13,670 nt of DNA from Cephalothrix spiralis (lineage: Eukaryota; Nemertea; Palaeonemertea; Archinemertea; Cephalotrichidae): contig JAUCNG010118878.1 in NCBI GenBank assembly GCA_032353305.1, forward strand, positions 1 through 13,670. The letters are read 5' to 3'. The stretch's first letter is position 1, and each line of letters opens with the position of its first letter. Of the stretch, positions 1 through 9,104 are shown piece by piece. The notes beneath the pieces are model-generated. The model ran no database searches. It was not told the DNA's origin and saw nothing but the letters and a program-made list of their open reading frames with translations. Both the position numbers and the translations under genes were made by a program.

Positions 1-62
1 TGTCCATTATAGATTTCGGGATTATAGATTTTGTCCATTATAGATTTCGGGATTATAGATTT
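1..62. repeat. 31-nt tandem pair
   Basis: Two head-to-tail copies of a 31-nt unit (tgtccattatagatttcggg plus attatagattt) are followed by two bases. The unit is itself built from two similar half-units sharing attatagattt. The array may extend beyond the left edge. Bases 63-356 after it are intronic, with a palindromic gtacatgtac at 224-233 and no coding signal. Confidence 0.8.
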
Positions 63-356
63 CGTACCCAACCCTTACAACCTCGTTCCCCAAGATTACT
101 TAACCGAAATGCTACTTTAACCCGTTCCGCGAGTCATAAATAGACTTTTAAGTCTCAATCTCTTGAATCTGACAAGAGAATATAAACTTTGCTTGTGTTG
201 AAGTCCGGCATTTTAAAATCACTGTACATGTACCGGTACGCAGATATACAGCTGACTCGATCAGAATTTATTCTGTTCAGTATATCGATTTGAAATAAAG
301 AAAATTACAGTAGACTTAGACTTATTTATTATGAATTGAGAATTATTTTATTTCAG

Positions 357-454
357 TCAAAGAAAACCCGGAAGTGAGATTCACTGTCAAAGGCATCAGA
401 CCCTATCTTATCGACTTGCTTCATCATTCACAAGACATTGAAAGTATTGTCGAA
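357..454 (+). CDS. PPR gene, internal exon 1 in window
   Basis: This 98-nt exon lies between the acceptor tttatttcag and the donor gtaagt. Only one frame is open. Two bases finish a codon begun upstream, and then 32 codons follow (KENPEVRFTVKG..., ending DIESIVE). The other two frames contain TGA. It ends at a codon boundary, so the next intron is phase 0, and the peptide runs smoothly into exon 2 as ...ESIVE-FLLKKD. The content is helical and charged with no recognisable catalytic motif. The preceding exon is outside the window. Confidence 0.8.
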
Positions 455-562
455 GTAAGTAAACAGTATTCAGACGTCAGTTATTAACTCAAGAGATGTT
501 TTTCAATCAGTGAATATCTTTTTAATTTCTTGGAAAGATAAAACATACACATCTAAATTCTA

Positions 563-668
563 ATATCAGTAGTATAGTTTATAATGGCATAGCAAATTAA
601 AATAGAATATACACCAACTTATATCAGCAGTATATTATATAATCGCATAGAAAATAAAAATAGAATAT
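563..668. repeat. Diverged tandem duplication, period about 58
   Basis: The segment from 563 (atatcagtagtata... ending taaaatagaatat) recurs from 621 (atatcagcagtata... ending aaaatagaatat) with scattered substitutions. It is AT-rich and intronic. The rest of 669-1737 shows only AT-rich intron sequence in which I see no gene or clear repeat. Confidence 0.6.
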
Positions 669-1737
669 AAAAATATAAAATATTTTGAAACATTAATTGA
701 ACGTCTCGTAGCAATATACTCTCTCAAACAATCTAATTACCTTCAATCAAAATTTTTCTTCCAAAACTCAAACACAAAATTACCAACTTGCCTGAGCTTG
801 TTGACTACTTAAACCACCGATAGCGTAAATTTTTTATCATCAACTCTTTCAAAATGAGTTTCAAGAACAGTCCCTATTGTAGGGGGAACTTCCGGGGAGC
901 TCTGGGAATTTTCTTTAATACATGTAAAAGCCTCTATCGATTCCAAAACAGTCTTTACATTGCTTATTACACGACAAAATCATCGTATTTATTATGACAC
1001 TACAAACCACACTAAATGTGGAAATATCAATAACATTGACATTAAATGCAATAACAAAATAAGCTGACGTTAAAAATATCAGTTTTTGGAACAAAAAATG
1101 AACAAAAGTTTAGGAGACTTATTATTTGTTACGGTATGATATACCTGAAAAAAATTCTAACGTCATATATACATATCTTCTATACTTATTTATAAACTGT
1201 ATATAATAATTACTTGTCAAAGAATAAATTATCAAAGAACAGACACCTGATGCTTTTTGCCACATAGTTTAATTGTTTTTTTTATTATAGATATTTACTG
1301 AAAAAGGCACCTGATTGGTGATAGTCTTCTTTGGATTACTTAAAATGGGAATTCTATCTTTAAATCTAAAGGATAAACATCAATTTTAAATGCAATTTTA
1401 CCAAATTAAAGATGTCAGTCAAAGCAATTTAGATAGTTAAAACAACATTTAACTACTTCCTTTGGTCAAATCCAGGTATCTCTGACATACTAGGTCAGAA
1501 ATAAGACTTCAGTTGTCATTCAGATGGGTTTTGAGGTCTGTTAGAATAGGTAATATACAACTTCCACTATATTCGGAATTAGAAGAAATTTAATGATATT
1601 TGATTTTCTAACTTGTAAGTTTTAATTTGCATTTAAAAAGAATGATTAAAAGATTTTATTTTGGAAATTTTATCATGGAGTGAGGATACGATAGTGGTAT
1701 TAAGAGTCGATTTTCAAACAAAAATATTAATTGGTTT

Positions 1738-1905
1738 ACGAAATATGGTGATTCAAAATTCGGGTCAAATTTATTGCGCCAACCGATATGTGAAAATAAA
1801 GAAAATAGTAATTTAAAAAAATATTTTATTTCGAATATCGGTAAATATATTGATTTACCGGGTGGCGCAATGAATTTGACCCGAACTTTGGATCTCCATA
1901 TCCGT
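1738..1905. mobile_element. Short foldback / MITE-like element, about 168 bp
   Basis: The left arm (about 1738-1784, containing cgggtcaaatttattgcgcc) is an imperfect inverted copy of the right arm (about 1860-1905, containing ggcgcaatgaatttgacccg). About 40-45 bases pair with few mismatches. The AT-rich middle of about 75 bp includes two copies related to atatcggt/accgatat. Size, long terminal inverted repeats and lack of coding capacity fit a non-autonomous DNA transposon. I could not fix a target-site duplication. Confidence 0.65.
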
Positions 1906-2458
1906 GGGTCATAGACCTTATAAAATTCCTAAAATTTGACAATCTCCTAAAATGTTAAAAAAACTCCTCACAAATAATGCCTCAAAGATATGAGAATTGA
2001 TGAATTCTGATAGTAAAAACTTAAATTTATCCTCGCCTCGCTTCTCTCGGCTCAATATTTTTTTGAAGAGGGCGCTCAATTTTTCTGTTCATAAGAATAA
2101 AAGTCCTATATTTTCTATAAATTAATGACTAGGAATCAGTTAAAACATTGACTATAAGCAGTTTACGACGGAACGATCAATTTTTTGTATTGAAAGAGAG
2201 TGAATAAAGTACACTCGCATACATTTACAAACTACAGTGTATGTGAAAAAATGTGGCATTCTCGAGCTGGTACAGTAGCACGAAATAACGTTTTCAATCA
2301 GTTTTAAATTCGAAAATCGATTTCGTTTTCTTTAAACTTTAAACCTAATATGACTATATTTTGACTTATTTATATCATGACTCAGTTATATTTGTAAGCT
2401 ATTATTCTGGACTCCAAAAATCTTTCTATAATTTCTCCTAAAAATTTTTTATGGGTCG

Positions 2459-3143
2459 CCCATTTTTCCTCGTTTTTTTATATTCATGTTCCCATTTATA
2501 TGTTAAATTTATATGCCCTTACCATGGCTGAAAATTTAATCAATATCAATTGGAAAGGCTCCAAATGGCAATGAATTTAGCATCTTTGTAAAAAATAATG
2601 AAAATTTTTGTACCAAAACATTTTTTCCAATTTATGGCCCAAAGCTACTTATTTTACTTGCAAACATGATTGTCTATTATTTTATTGAATGATATCAGCG
2701 CTTGCGCATTCATGCCATAAGTTGAGTTAATTTTAATTAACTGCATATATCCACGACAAATCTTTCAGTTTTATTTGACGTTAAAATGCAACTAGAATGG
2801 TGGATGTATCAAATTGTGTGTATAGCACTTAATAACATAATTTAGACAAAATCAATTTGATAAGGCAGGGAACAATATTACGTTTTGTCGTGGATGCAGT
2901 AAGTTAAAATCAACTCAAAATAATGGATAGATATCACTTAACAGGAAAATGACTGAGAAAAAGTGCTGTGTTACCAAATTTTGCATGTTTAACACCAAGA
3001 TGCTCATCTTGATTCTCCATCAAATGATGCTAAATCGCCATTTGGAGCCTTTACCATTGATGTTATTGATTCAAATGTCCGCCATGGTAAGGGGCATTTA
3101 ACATATAAATGGGAATACGAGCAAAAAAAGAGAGAGAAAAGTG
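2459..3143. mobile_element. Large foldback element, about 680 bp
   Basis: Two arms point at each other with matching blocks in order. Bases 2491-2508 pair with 3096-3113 (18 of 18), 2515-2526 with 3082-3093 (12 of 12), 2554-2568 with 3038-3052 (15 of 15), and 2722-2760 with 2884-2918 (high match, one four-base gap). The middle, about 2805-2870, has a smaller stem (tatcaaattg against caatttgata). The whole segment could fold into one long hairpin. No transposase ORF is present, so this is a non-autonomous foldback or MITE-type element in the intron, modestly decayed. Outer ends are approximate because the matches fade into T-rich sequence. Confidence 0.75.
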
Positions 3144-3154
3144 CAGTTACTTAC

Positions 3155-3343
3155 GCGAAGAAAGTTTGGAGTTTGCAGCATCCTCACAGTTGATGTATTT
3201 TTCGAATTTCAAAGTGGTGCTATACTGGTTAATGGTGTCCAGAAATGCTGTACGCGTGTTAACAAAGACAAATTTAGTGTAATTTGGTTGCTCTAGTTTA
3301 AATTTTCTTGAAACTTTGACACTTGCATAATAACGTGGCACAC
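3155..3343 (-). CDS. Possible antisense exon, unrecognised
   Basis: On the minus strand a 63-codon stretch without stops (PRYYASVKVSRKFKLE... ending ANSKLSSR) ends exactly at a strong donor, cttcgc|gtaagt. The residue mix looks protein-like, but there is no internal ATG. The only upstream AG sites are weak, and an in-frame TGA lies just before the stretch. It begins just beyond the right arm of the large foldback. A 23-nt segment of its 5' end recurs at 3494-3517. It could equally be a chance ORF. Confidence 0.2.
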
Positions 3344-3637
3344 CTCAAATCCTGTTTATCTCTATTTTTGCATCCTCGGCAAGTACGTGGGTGGAATGAA
3401 ACCCTTTGGATTTTTGTAAATATCAACTAAGGACACCATGCAAAAATAATTTGGTCACTGTTTTTTTCTTCTTTTAGAAATAGTCAAAAAACGAACTTGC
3501 ATAATATCGTAGCACGCAGTATAGATTCGCAGAATAGAATGTATCACATTTTTATATGCATTTAATAGTCATCTTAGATACTTAACTAACTCAAAACACA
3601 TCCTGTTAATCGATGGTAACATTCTTAGTTGTAAAGG

Positions 3638-4066
3638 TTAAGCAGCTAGTTGCTGCTGCGTGTTACAGTTTCTACAACCAGGTAACTTGAGTAATGTGTT
3701 TTCATCTTCAAGACGTCGACAAACTTGTTGAAGAACTTCATAGCTAGGACATTCTTCATTCGTCTGTATTCCTATCGAGGCATCAGTCTCAATACCGAGA
3801 TCTCGTCTTAAGTCTTTATTTTCCTTTTCAAGTTTTAAAATTCGGCGTCTGAGTTTATCAATTTCAGTTTTCTGTTCTTCATTAATTCCTTTTTGGGTTT
3901 CTGAGTCGGCCTTAAGAGTCTCGATAATTTCTCTCTGGGTTTCTGATTCAGTGTCAAGATTCTCAATTTTAGTTTTGAGTTCTGTATGGTTAGCCTCAAG
4001 TTTAGCCTCAAGAGTTTGTACTAGTTTCACGTATTTATTAACATCTTCCATACAATATTCTGCCAT
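3638..4066 (-). CDS. Small coiled-coil protein, antisense within intron
   Basis: This is a 142-codon ORF on the minus strand, ATG at 4066 and TAA at 3638. The start has good Kozak context (aaaaATGG). Ten bases upstream lies an acceptor (gatttcaacag), so the ATG probably sits at the start of a second exon after a 5' UTR intron. Residues about 9-90 form a long charged coiled coil with heptad leucines/isoleucines (for example L51, I69, L72, I76, L79, L86). It includes a 14-residue internal repeat (residues 37-50 and 51-64, both carrying SETQ). Residues 91-107 are a break, and 108-128 form a second short helix. A CxxC pair (C131, C134) and a Gln-rich tail end the protein. I do not recognise a family and propose no function. 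ATTAAA on the minus strand at 3566-3561 could serve as its polyadenylation signal. Confidence 0.6.
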   Translation of the reverse strand: MAEYCMEDVNKYVKLVQTLEAKLEANHTELKTKIENLDTESETQREIIETLKADSETQKGINEEQKTEIDKLRRRILKLEKENKDLRRDLGIETDASIGIQTNEECPSYEVLQQVCRRLEDENTLLKLPGCRNCNTQQQLAA

Positions 4067-4078
4067 TTTTGCTGATCT
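4067..4078 (-). promoter_or_regulatory. Splice acceptor and 5' leader of coiled-coil ORF
   Basis: On the minus strand ttttttgatttcaacag is followed by atcagcaaaa and then the ATG at 4066. The AG is at 4078-4077. It suggests a spliced transcript whose first exon lies further right, which I could not identify. Confidence 0.45.
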
Positions 4079-4572
4079 GTTGAAATCAAAAAATTTAAGT
4101 TTAAAATTGATTAAATATTCTATTCGGTATCCAGTATAATTATTTTAAATAGATCGGCAAAATGTATCCGTCAACAACTATTCAAATGATGTCCTTAATA
4201 TATCCTTTAAAGTTTAATTATGTTGATTTTATCAGTTACAAATACTTGCACTCATATAAATGATATTTAGAAAACATTTTATCAATATAGGAACATATTA
4301 ACGATTAATCAACCACTCTATTATTGGGGGAAAAGCTGGGGAAAACATATGTTTTTGGCAGTTCTTTTTCAATACCGTACGTTTATACTTTATAGAAAAA
4401 AGTCAACATCTGGCTGACTATTTCGTCGACTATTTTAAACAATTAAAATCAAAATTAATATCAGAACCTCCATATATTTTATAATTAATATGATTATAAT
4501 CAATATAATGTTAATATTAATAATACGTATACAATAACACTATGTATTTCACTCATGTGACGATAACATTGG

Positions 4573-4680
4573 TTATCACATTGTCTCATTGGTGATTTTA
4601 GGCTTTTTTCATGAAAGCGTAAAATAACCCGTGCATTTTGCAAATTATCATGTTATCTCATGGGCGATTTTAGGCTTTTA
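4573..4680. repeat. Diverged tandem duplication, period about 72
   Basis: The block ttatcacattgtctcattgg, continuing tgattttaggctttt, starting at 4573, recurs at 4645 as ttatcatgttatctcatggg, continuing cgattttaggctttt. It lies in intron with no coding frame. The neighbouring 4480-4530 is almost pure A/T and self-complementary. Nothing else is seen in 4081-4572. Confidence 0.6.
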
Positions 4681-4943
4681 TAACTCGTGGATATATCCTG
4701 TATTCCATCAAAGACAGTGCGTTATATATATTATATTTTGTAAATATGGGTTTTGAACAAGCCCGATAGTTTTTCTCGAAAGTATATTTATGTCATTAAT
4801 CAAACTCTTAACTTATCAATGCATGAATTAATATTAATTCTTGGTATTGCCAGAACGTTTTTTATATTGCGTTGTGATAAAAATTACTAAATCGACTTAA
4901 TTGTACGAAGTAAAGTGTTTAATCTATTGCAATACATGTAATT

Positions 4944-5029
4944 GCTCGCAATGAACAGCATGTTGGGTTATGCCTGCAGACGATAAAATCGCATAGATTT
5001 TTAAGATTGGTCAATATAATGCTAGAAAG
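4944..5029 (+). pseudogene. Decayed duplicate of PPR exon 2
   Basis: These bases match 5817-5907 of the live exon almost base for base at both ends: gctcgcaatgaacagcatgt against gctcgcaatgaaaagcatgt, and ggtcaatataatgctagaaa in both. The first half of the exon (its acceptor and about 47 nt) is missing or unrecognisable. In frame, the Glu codon GAA has become TAA at 4984-4986, and a four-base and a one-base deletion break the frame. The donor gt is kept. The similarity continues about 130 bp into the following intron (5030-5165 against 5908-6035), so a genomic segment was duplicated and not a processed transcript. It cannot code as an exon now. Confidence 0.85.
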
Positions 5030-5165
5030 GTAATTAACACACTGATTAACACAGGATTGTTTTGTTTTCAAAGTTAGAATATTTTAAATAAAAAACATTA
5101 CTAGTTTAAGAAAATCTAGCATACGAAAATGTATTTTCTGCCTGCTTTTATAGTGTGCTAGCCTA
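5030..5165 (+). repeat. Duplicated intron flank of the decayed exon
   Basis: The segment attttaaataaaaaacatta to tgtattttctgcctgctttt corresponds to aatttttaataaaaaatatt to acttttttctacctgccttt downstream of exon 2 (5908-6035). Divergence is greater than in the exon part. It marks the right limit of the duplicated unit. Bases 5166-5769 beyond it show a G/C-richer patch (gcggcggg motifs near 5370 and 5440) but no exon. Confidence 0.65.
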
Positions 5166-5769
5166 ATGTTCAAAGCTTTGTTTATAATACATACCCCGAT
5201 AGAAATTACCAAATTTTTATTGTCACTTGTGGCTGGAGCTAGTTCCTCGATTTTTGCTATCCTGAAGTAAAATTAGAAGGTTGGGTTTTATTCGAATGAA
5301 GCACACAAACGTAGCTTTGTAAGGCCTTTTTTAATATATTGGATCCGTTTTTTTATCTCAAAAAGTCGAGCGGCGGGGATAAATACATTTTTTTAATTTT
5401 TAGTTCAAACTTGTCAGGAAACACGCGATCAGCGCGGCGGCGGGTAAAATTAAAACAAAATTTAGAAAATCTCAATTTTAAATTTTGAAAGCACGGAATT
5501 GACCAGTGACGGATCATAGAAGAAAAATGTTTTAGTTTATCTTTGATTTGAAAATTCCAAACTAACAGTTCAGGTTTGCACTATAAGACTGGTCAGAGAC
5601 TGGTGTTTAAGACTCGTTTTTGGATTAAAAAATATCAAAAACGTCTTAATTTGGATTATTTCTCCATAATAATTCATTAATTGCTTATAAATGCCCTTTA
5701 TTCCCCCATAGAATATAGTATGGATGCCTTATCCTGCTGATAATAAAATTATTTAAATTTTTATTGCAG

Positions 5770-5907
5770 TTTCTTTTGCTCAAAAAAGACAAAGGTGTCA
5801 TGGAATACGATTTGGCGCTCGCAATGAAAAGCATGTTGGGTTATGCTTGCGGACGAGAAAACCGCAAAGATCTTTTAGAGAAAATGGTCAATATAATGCT
5901 AGAAAAG
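5770..5907 (+). CDS. PPR gene, internal exon 2
   Basis: This exon is 138 nt, exactly 46 codons, phase 0 at both ends, between ttattgcag and gtaatt. It encodes FLLKKDKGVMEYDLAL... and ends NIMLEK. The stretch YDLALAMKSMLGYACGRENR followed by DLLEKMVNIMLEK has the helix-turn-helix spacing of a divergent PPR unit. A decayed copy of this exon and its downstream intron lies about 0.9 kb upstream (4944-5165). Confidence 0.85.
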
Positions 5908-6210
5908 GTAATTTAAATTAACATTGATTAGTACAGTATTTTATATATTTAAAAGTTTGAGAATTTTTAATAAAAAATATTACCATTTGCATACAAAAAT
6001 ACTTTTTTCTACCTGCCTTTATAATAAGTATGCAGGGTTCGAACTACGCCTTTAGTTTTATTGTGGGTTCTTCAAAATTCCTTACATTTTTAAAGTCAAT
6101 TTTACCGACTTAATCATGTTCCAGTTCTAAAATTCAACGGATAGAAATGTTATAGAATGCTTGTTATATAAATCTCGTAATTTCAAAAATTTACATTGTT
6201 CTGCTTTTAG

Positions 6211-6291
6211 AATATTGGCATCTTAGAGGACGATAAAAATGACTTAAGGATCAAATTAACAGATCAGGGTATCTCTGAAGACAACATCAAT
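6211..6291 (+). CDS. PPR gene, internal exon 3
   Basis: This exon is 81 nt, 27 codons, phase 0 at both ends, between ctgcttttag and gtaagt. It encodes NIGILEDDKNDLRIKLTDQG, then ISEDNIN. It is acidic and probably completes the PPR-like unit of exon 2 and a linker. The intron before it is only 303 bp. Confidence 0.8.
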
Positions 6292-6816
6292 GTAAGTACT
6301 TATTAGATGGTTTATATTTCTACCATAATTTTGTTCCTGTTCCCTTGTACTGCACACTCCGACTTTTTGCCGCAAAATTTGGTAAAATAAACTTGCGCAC
6401 TATACACTGGACATTACGGTATGTAAAATTGTGAATGTTTTTAACTAAAACTTATGAAAGCAGTCTATATACATTGCGGGATGAACTTCTAATTATTACT
6501 TAAAATATAATTGTTAATCATTATGATACTGTGCACCCAGGTTTGGGATGATATTTTTATGTTACATTATAATCTAGATATTATAAGAGTGAATAATTAA
6601 TATATGTAACACCTAAAACATACTTATAATTAATGTTTTGATTATGCAAATATATACGTCAGTCCCATTTGTTTCTATTTTAAGATTCTGTTCGGGTCTC
6701 ATTAAGTTATCGAGTAACTTTAAAACTTGAATACATGTATACTGTGTGACAAATATGTCGCATAATTTGAGTTGACCCTGGTACATGTATGATCATTTAA
6801 AAATTTTCTATTTTAG

Positions 6817-6873
6817 GCTATTCTCGTTATCCCAATGGAAAATTTAAGGCCGCGAGACGCTAGACGATCTGTT
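6817..6873 (+). CDS. PPR gene, internal exon 4 (57 nt)
   Basis: This exon is 57 nt, 19 codons, phase 0 at both ends, between ttctattttag and gtaagt. It encodes AILVIPMENLRPRDARRSV, an arginine-rich linker. The length and both splice sites fit the phase-0 series on either side. A short region at 8079-8109 resembles its 3' end and donor. Confidence 0.75.
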
Positions 6874-6920
6874 GTAAGTATAGTAGACTTGTATTATATA
6901 TAACCACAATTTTGACTACT

Positions 6921-7145
6921 AAGTATATAGCTTAGTTGGTAGTGCCTTTCAGCCTATGACCAACTCGGGATCCAATGGCCTAGGGTTCAAATCCAAGCAT
7001 TGCCAACTGTGTCTTACGAATCTATGTTCCAGTGGTCAAAACTGGGTGGACTAACGTCTAAACAAAGACATCGCATGTATGAGACATAACTCAACACGGA
7101 AAATACCCACTGAGACTCTTTGACCATTCACGGAAAATAATAACA
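6921..7145 (+). mobile_element. tRNA-derived SINE-like sequence
   Basis: A perfect A box (TAGCTTAGTTGG, 6928-6939) and a perfect B box (GGTTCAAATCC, 6984-6994) of an internal RNA polymerase III promoter are present, start to start 56 nt. The surrounding bases do not fold as a tRNA. The acceptor ends aagtata and cattgcc do not pair, and the T stem has mismatches. A body of about 150 nt follows (to about 7145, A-rich end gaaaataata). This is how a decayed SINE with a tRNA head looks. The limits are estimates, and the body family is not recognised. Confidence 0.6.
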
Positions 7146-7486
7146 CACCAAATATGTATCGAAATATGATTACAGTATTTCTGTACCCTTTCTAAGAGAT
7201 AATTTCGAGATACTTTACACAGATTATTAGGCCAAATATAACTTAATGACTAAAAGTTGGGCCCAATACATTACATACATATAGGCCTAGTTTAAAAGTA
7301 AGATATTTGAGACATCAATTACTGACCTAAAGCTTTCGATCGAATCCTTATATCCTGTATACATGTAGATTCTAGTCCAGATCCTGCACACTTTGCAGAC
7401 TTTAAAGCGAATGTAACCAAAATGTTAGTTTCTGTTTATTTTCATGACAAGAAGTTATAAATCAAATTGCTAATCAATATCATTGC
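7146..7486. other. Intron sequence without recognised feature
   Basis: Ordinary AT-rich intron with one tacatgta motif at 7360-7367. I see no open frame, repeat or hairpin worth naming here. Confidence 0.5.
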
Positions 7487-7508
7487 TAATGCCAGAGCTC
7501 TGGCATTA
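7487..7508. repeat. Perfect 22-bp palindrome
   Basis: The half-sequence taatgccagag (7487-7497) is followed directly by its exact reverse complement ctctggcatta (7498-7508). It has no spacer. It lies about 45 bp left of another hairpin (7553-7594). It may be the remains of a foldback element. Confidence 0.75.
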
Positions 7509-7552
7509 TCCAATTTATCCGTGACTTATATTTTATCGATTAGAACAATTAT

Positions 7553-7594
7553 ATTGGATTGGTATACCAAGCTCAGGTATACCTGGTAGCCAAT
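7553..7594. repeat. Hairpin with two ggtatacc boxes
   Basis: The outer arms attgg (7553-7557) and ccaat (7590-7594) enclose ggtatacc (7561-7568) and ggtatacc (7576-7583), each itself a palindrome, around a seven-base spacer. Looser matching continues outward (ttttatcgatta near 7531-7542 and taatcgatagtttta near 7637-7650). The span 7527-7655 may therefore be a small foldback element. Confidence 0.5.
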
Positions 7595-8078
7595 AAAACA
7601 TGATTCATTGTTCGATAACAAAAAAGCAATGAATTTAATCGATAGTTTTATATTATTTAAAGCATTTCAAAGAATTCATTAACTTGTGCAATCACCAGAG
7701 TCTCTTTAAATATACGTGACTATAAAAGTACCTATTATAAATGAGCTGAGTTTGCTTATATTCCATCTTTTTTTCTACAACTGTTTTAATAAAATACTTA
7801 TTTTAGTTATTAAAATTAAGAATTTTAAATCTAGTACGAGACTCGGAAATCTATATACATAAATCCTGACTGAATAATATTCAATAAGGATACAAGACAT
7901 ACAAGAGATGAATTATATTCATCAAAATATTTAACTTGATTTTTAAACATTGGTTGACAAAAATTGATTAGAATTGAAAATGAAATTGATTTTTTACTTT
8001 CTTTTATAAATGAATTCAGACATGATTTTAATTGAATATAATTATAGGCCACATCACAGACAGGGCCACAGGGGCGAA

Positions 8079-8109
8079 TAGGTCCGAGGCTAGACGTCTG
8101 TTAAGTATA
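8079..8109 (+). pseudogene. Possible relic of PPR exon 4 end
   Basis: The run aggtccgaggctagacgtct followed by gttaagtata resembles exon 4's end and donor at 6848-6882 (aggccgcgagacgctagacg, then atctgttgtaagtata), allowing small gaps. The preceding ttatagg also recalls the exon 4 acceptor. The match is only about 30 bases with indels, so chance is possible. Nothing else is recognised in 7656-8415. Confidence 0.3.
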
Positions 8110-8415
8110 TTCTTATCTCAATCGAAACGATCCAAAAGATTAAATTATGCATGCCTAAATAGATATTTAATAGATCTTAAAACTTGACGGCCCCTTTGTT
8201 ATTGTATCTTTAGCAGCGTGCTTTATCAAAATCGAAGGTTATAAATATGATATCAGTTTCCGCACTTCTAAACTGCAACTAACCTAGCACTGATGGTAAT
8301 GTTAAACTTTGTTACCCCTGTTCGTGATGTAGACCCTTATATAATTCAATTTTTTTTAATGTTTAAAATCTCTATGACATATAAGGCATCATATTTGCAA
8401 ATATATTTTTTGCAG

Positions 8416-8553
8416 ACAAGACAAGTTGATTCGTCAAATCTTGCTAGTAAACCTGTCGACGATTTGGAAGAAATGTTAGCTAAAGCTAAAAGTACTGGAG
8501 GTGACACCAAGGGGATATTAAAATGGCTTCTGATAGCATATTGTCGCATTGGG
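8416..8553 (+). CDS. PPR gene, internal exon 5 (PPR helix A)
   Basis: This exon is 138 nt, 46 codons, phase 0 at both ends, between tatattttttgcag and gtaagt. It encodes TRQVDSSNLASKPVDDLEEM, then a Lys/Gly-rich turn, then GILKWLLIAYCRIG. That last segment is helix A of the clearest PPR unit. The frame also runs open in both directions into intron (8293-8655), but the splice sites and the join to exon 6 show that the coding part is only 8416-8553. Confidence 0.85.
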
Positions 8554-8961
8554 GTAAGTCCCTTTTCATTGGTTTTCTCGAGTTGCATGATCTTAACCCC
8601 CCATACTGCTCACGTTCTTTTTAAACACGTAGTTACTGCTGACGACTGTCTTTAAACAATAGGTTTTAACCCTGGTTCCCTTGTTTAAAAAAAACACAGA
8701 GCCACATCAATAGAAAGACGTAAACAGTCTTAGAATATACCTTGAAATAATTCATTGGGGTTCATAAATCAAAGAATTAAGCGGCGCGAGAAGACTTTAA
8801 ATTTCGTTTGGTTTTTGGAAACTTAACCTTACTTTGTCCTATTTTTATGTACAGGTTTCGCTAGGGACCCCAATCAAAGTCGTGTTTTTACTGTACGTAT
8901 TTCATATCCTGATCATATATTTGATAAGCTTCTATTGATTTTGTTTCTAATTTGTTTCTAG

Positions 8962-9104
8962 AATATTAGTCGGGCTGATGAAATAAAGCAAGAATTAGAA
9001 TCAAGTGGATTTATCTATAACCCCGATGTTCTGCGGCAACTGATGTTCTTGTCAGCGGTTCACAAGAAAAATATTGAAGAAACAACATTTTATCGAAAAG
9101 AGTT
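8962..9104 (+). CDS. PPR gene, internal exon 6 (PPR helix B and next unit)
   Basis: This 143-nt exon has 47 codons plus two bases, between tttgtttctag and gtaagt. It encodes NISRADEIKQELESSGFIYN, which completes the PPR unit opened in exon 5. It continues with PDVLRQLMFLSAVHKKNIEE and ends ...TFYRKE plus TT. If the donor were ignored, the frame would read L-stop at once (TTG TAA). Splicing TT|G to exon 7 restores leucine and the frame. The second unit, roughly VLRQLMFLSAVHKKN to RKELESKYPD, spans the next junction and is also PPR-like. Confidence 0.85.

Noticed and set aside
3951-4139. Plus-strand ORF of 62 codons
   Set aside because: Lies mostly opposite the better-supported minus-strand coiled-coil ORF and has no exon signals.
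6921-7004. Functional tRNA gene
   Set aside because: A and B boxes are perfect, but acceptor and T stems do not pair and box spacing is long. A SINE head fits better.
7831-8052. Minus-strand ORF of 73 codons
   Set aside because: Biased AT-rich composition, no start context or splice sites that fit. Taken as chance.
8346-8588. Minus-strand ORF of 80 codons
   Set aside because: Antisense shadow of exon 5 with no splice or polyadenylation support.
8293-8655. Plus-strand ORF of 120 codons from 8293
   Set aside because: It is exon 5 (8416-8553) plus open intron on each side. Splice sites and the frame of the neighbouring exons define the smaller coding part.
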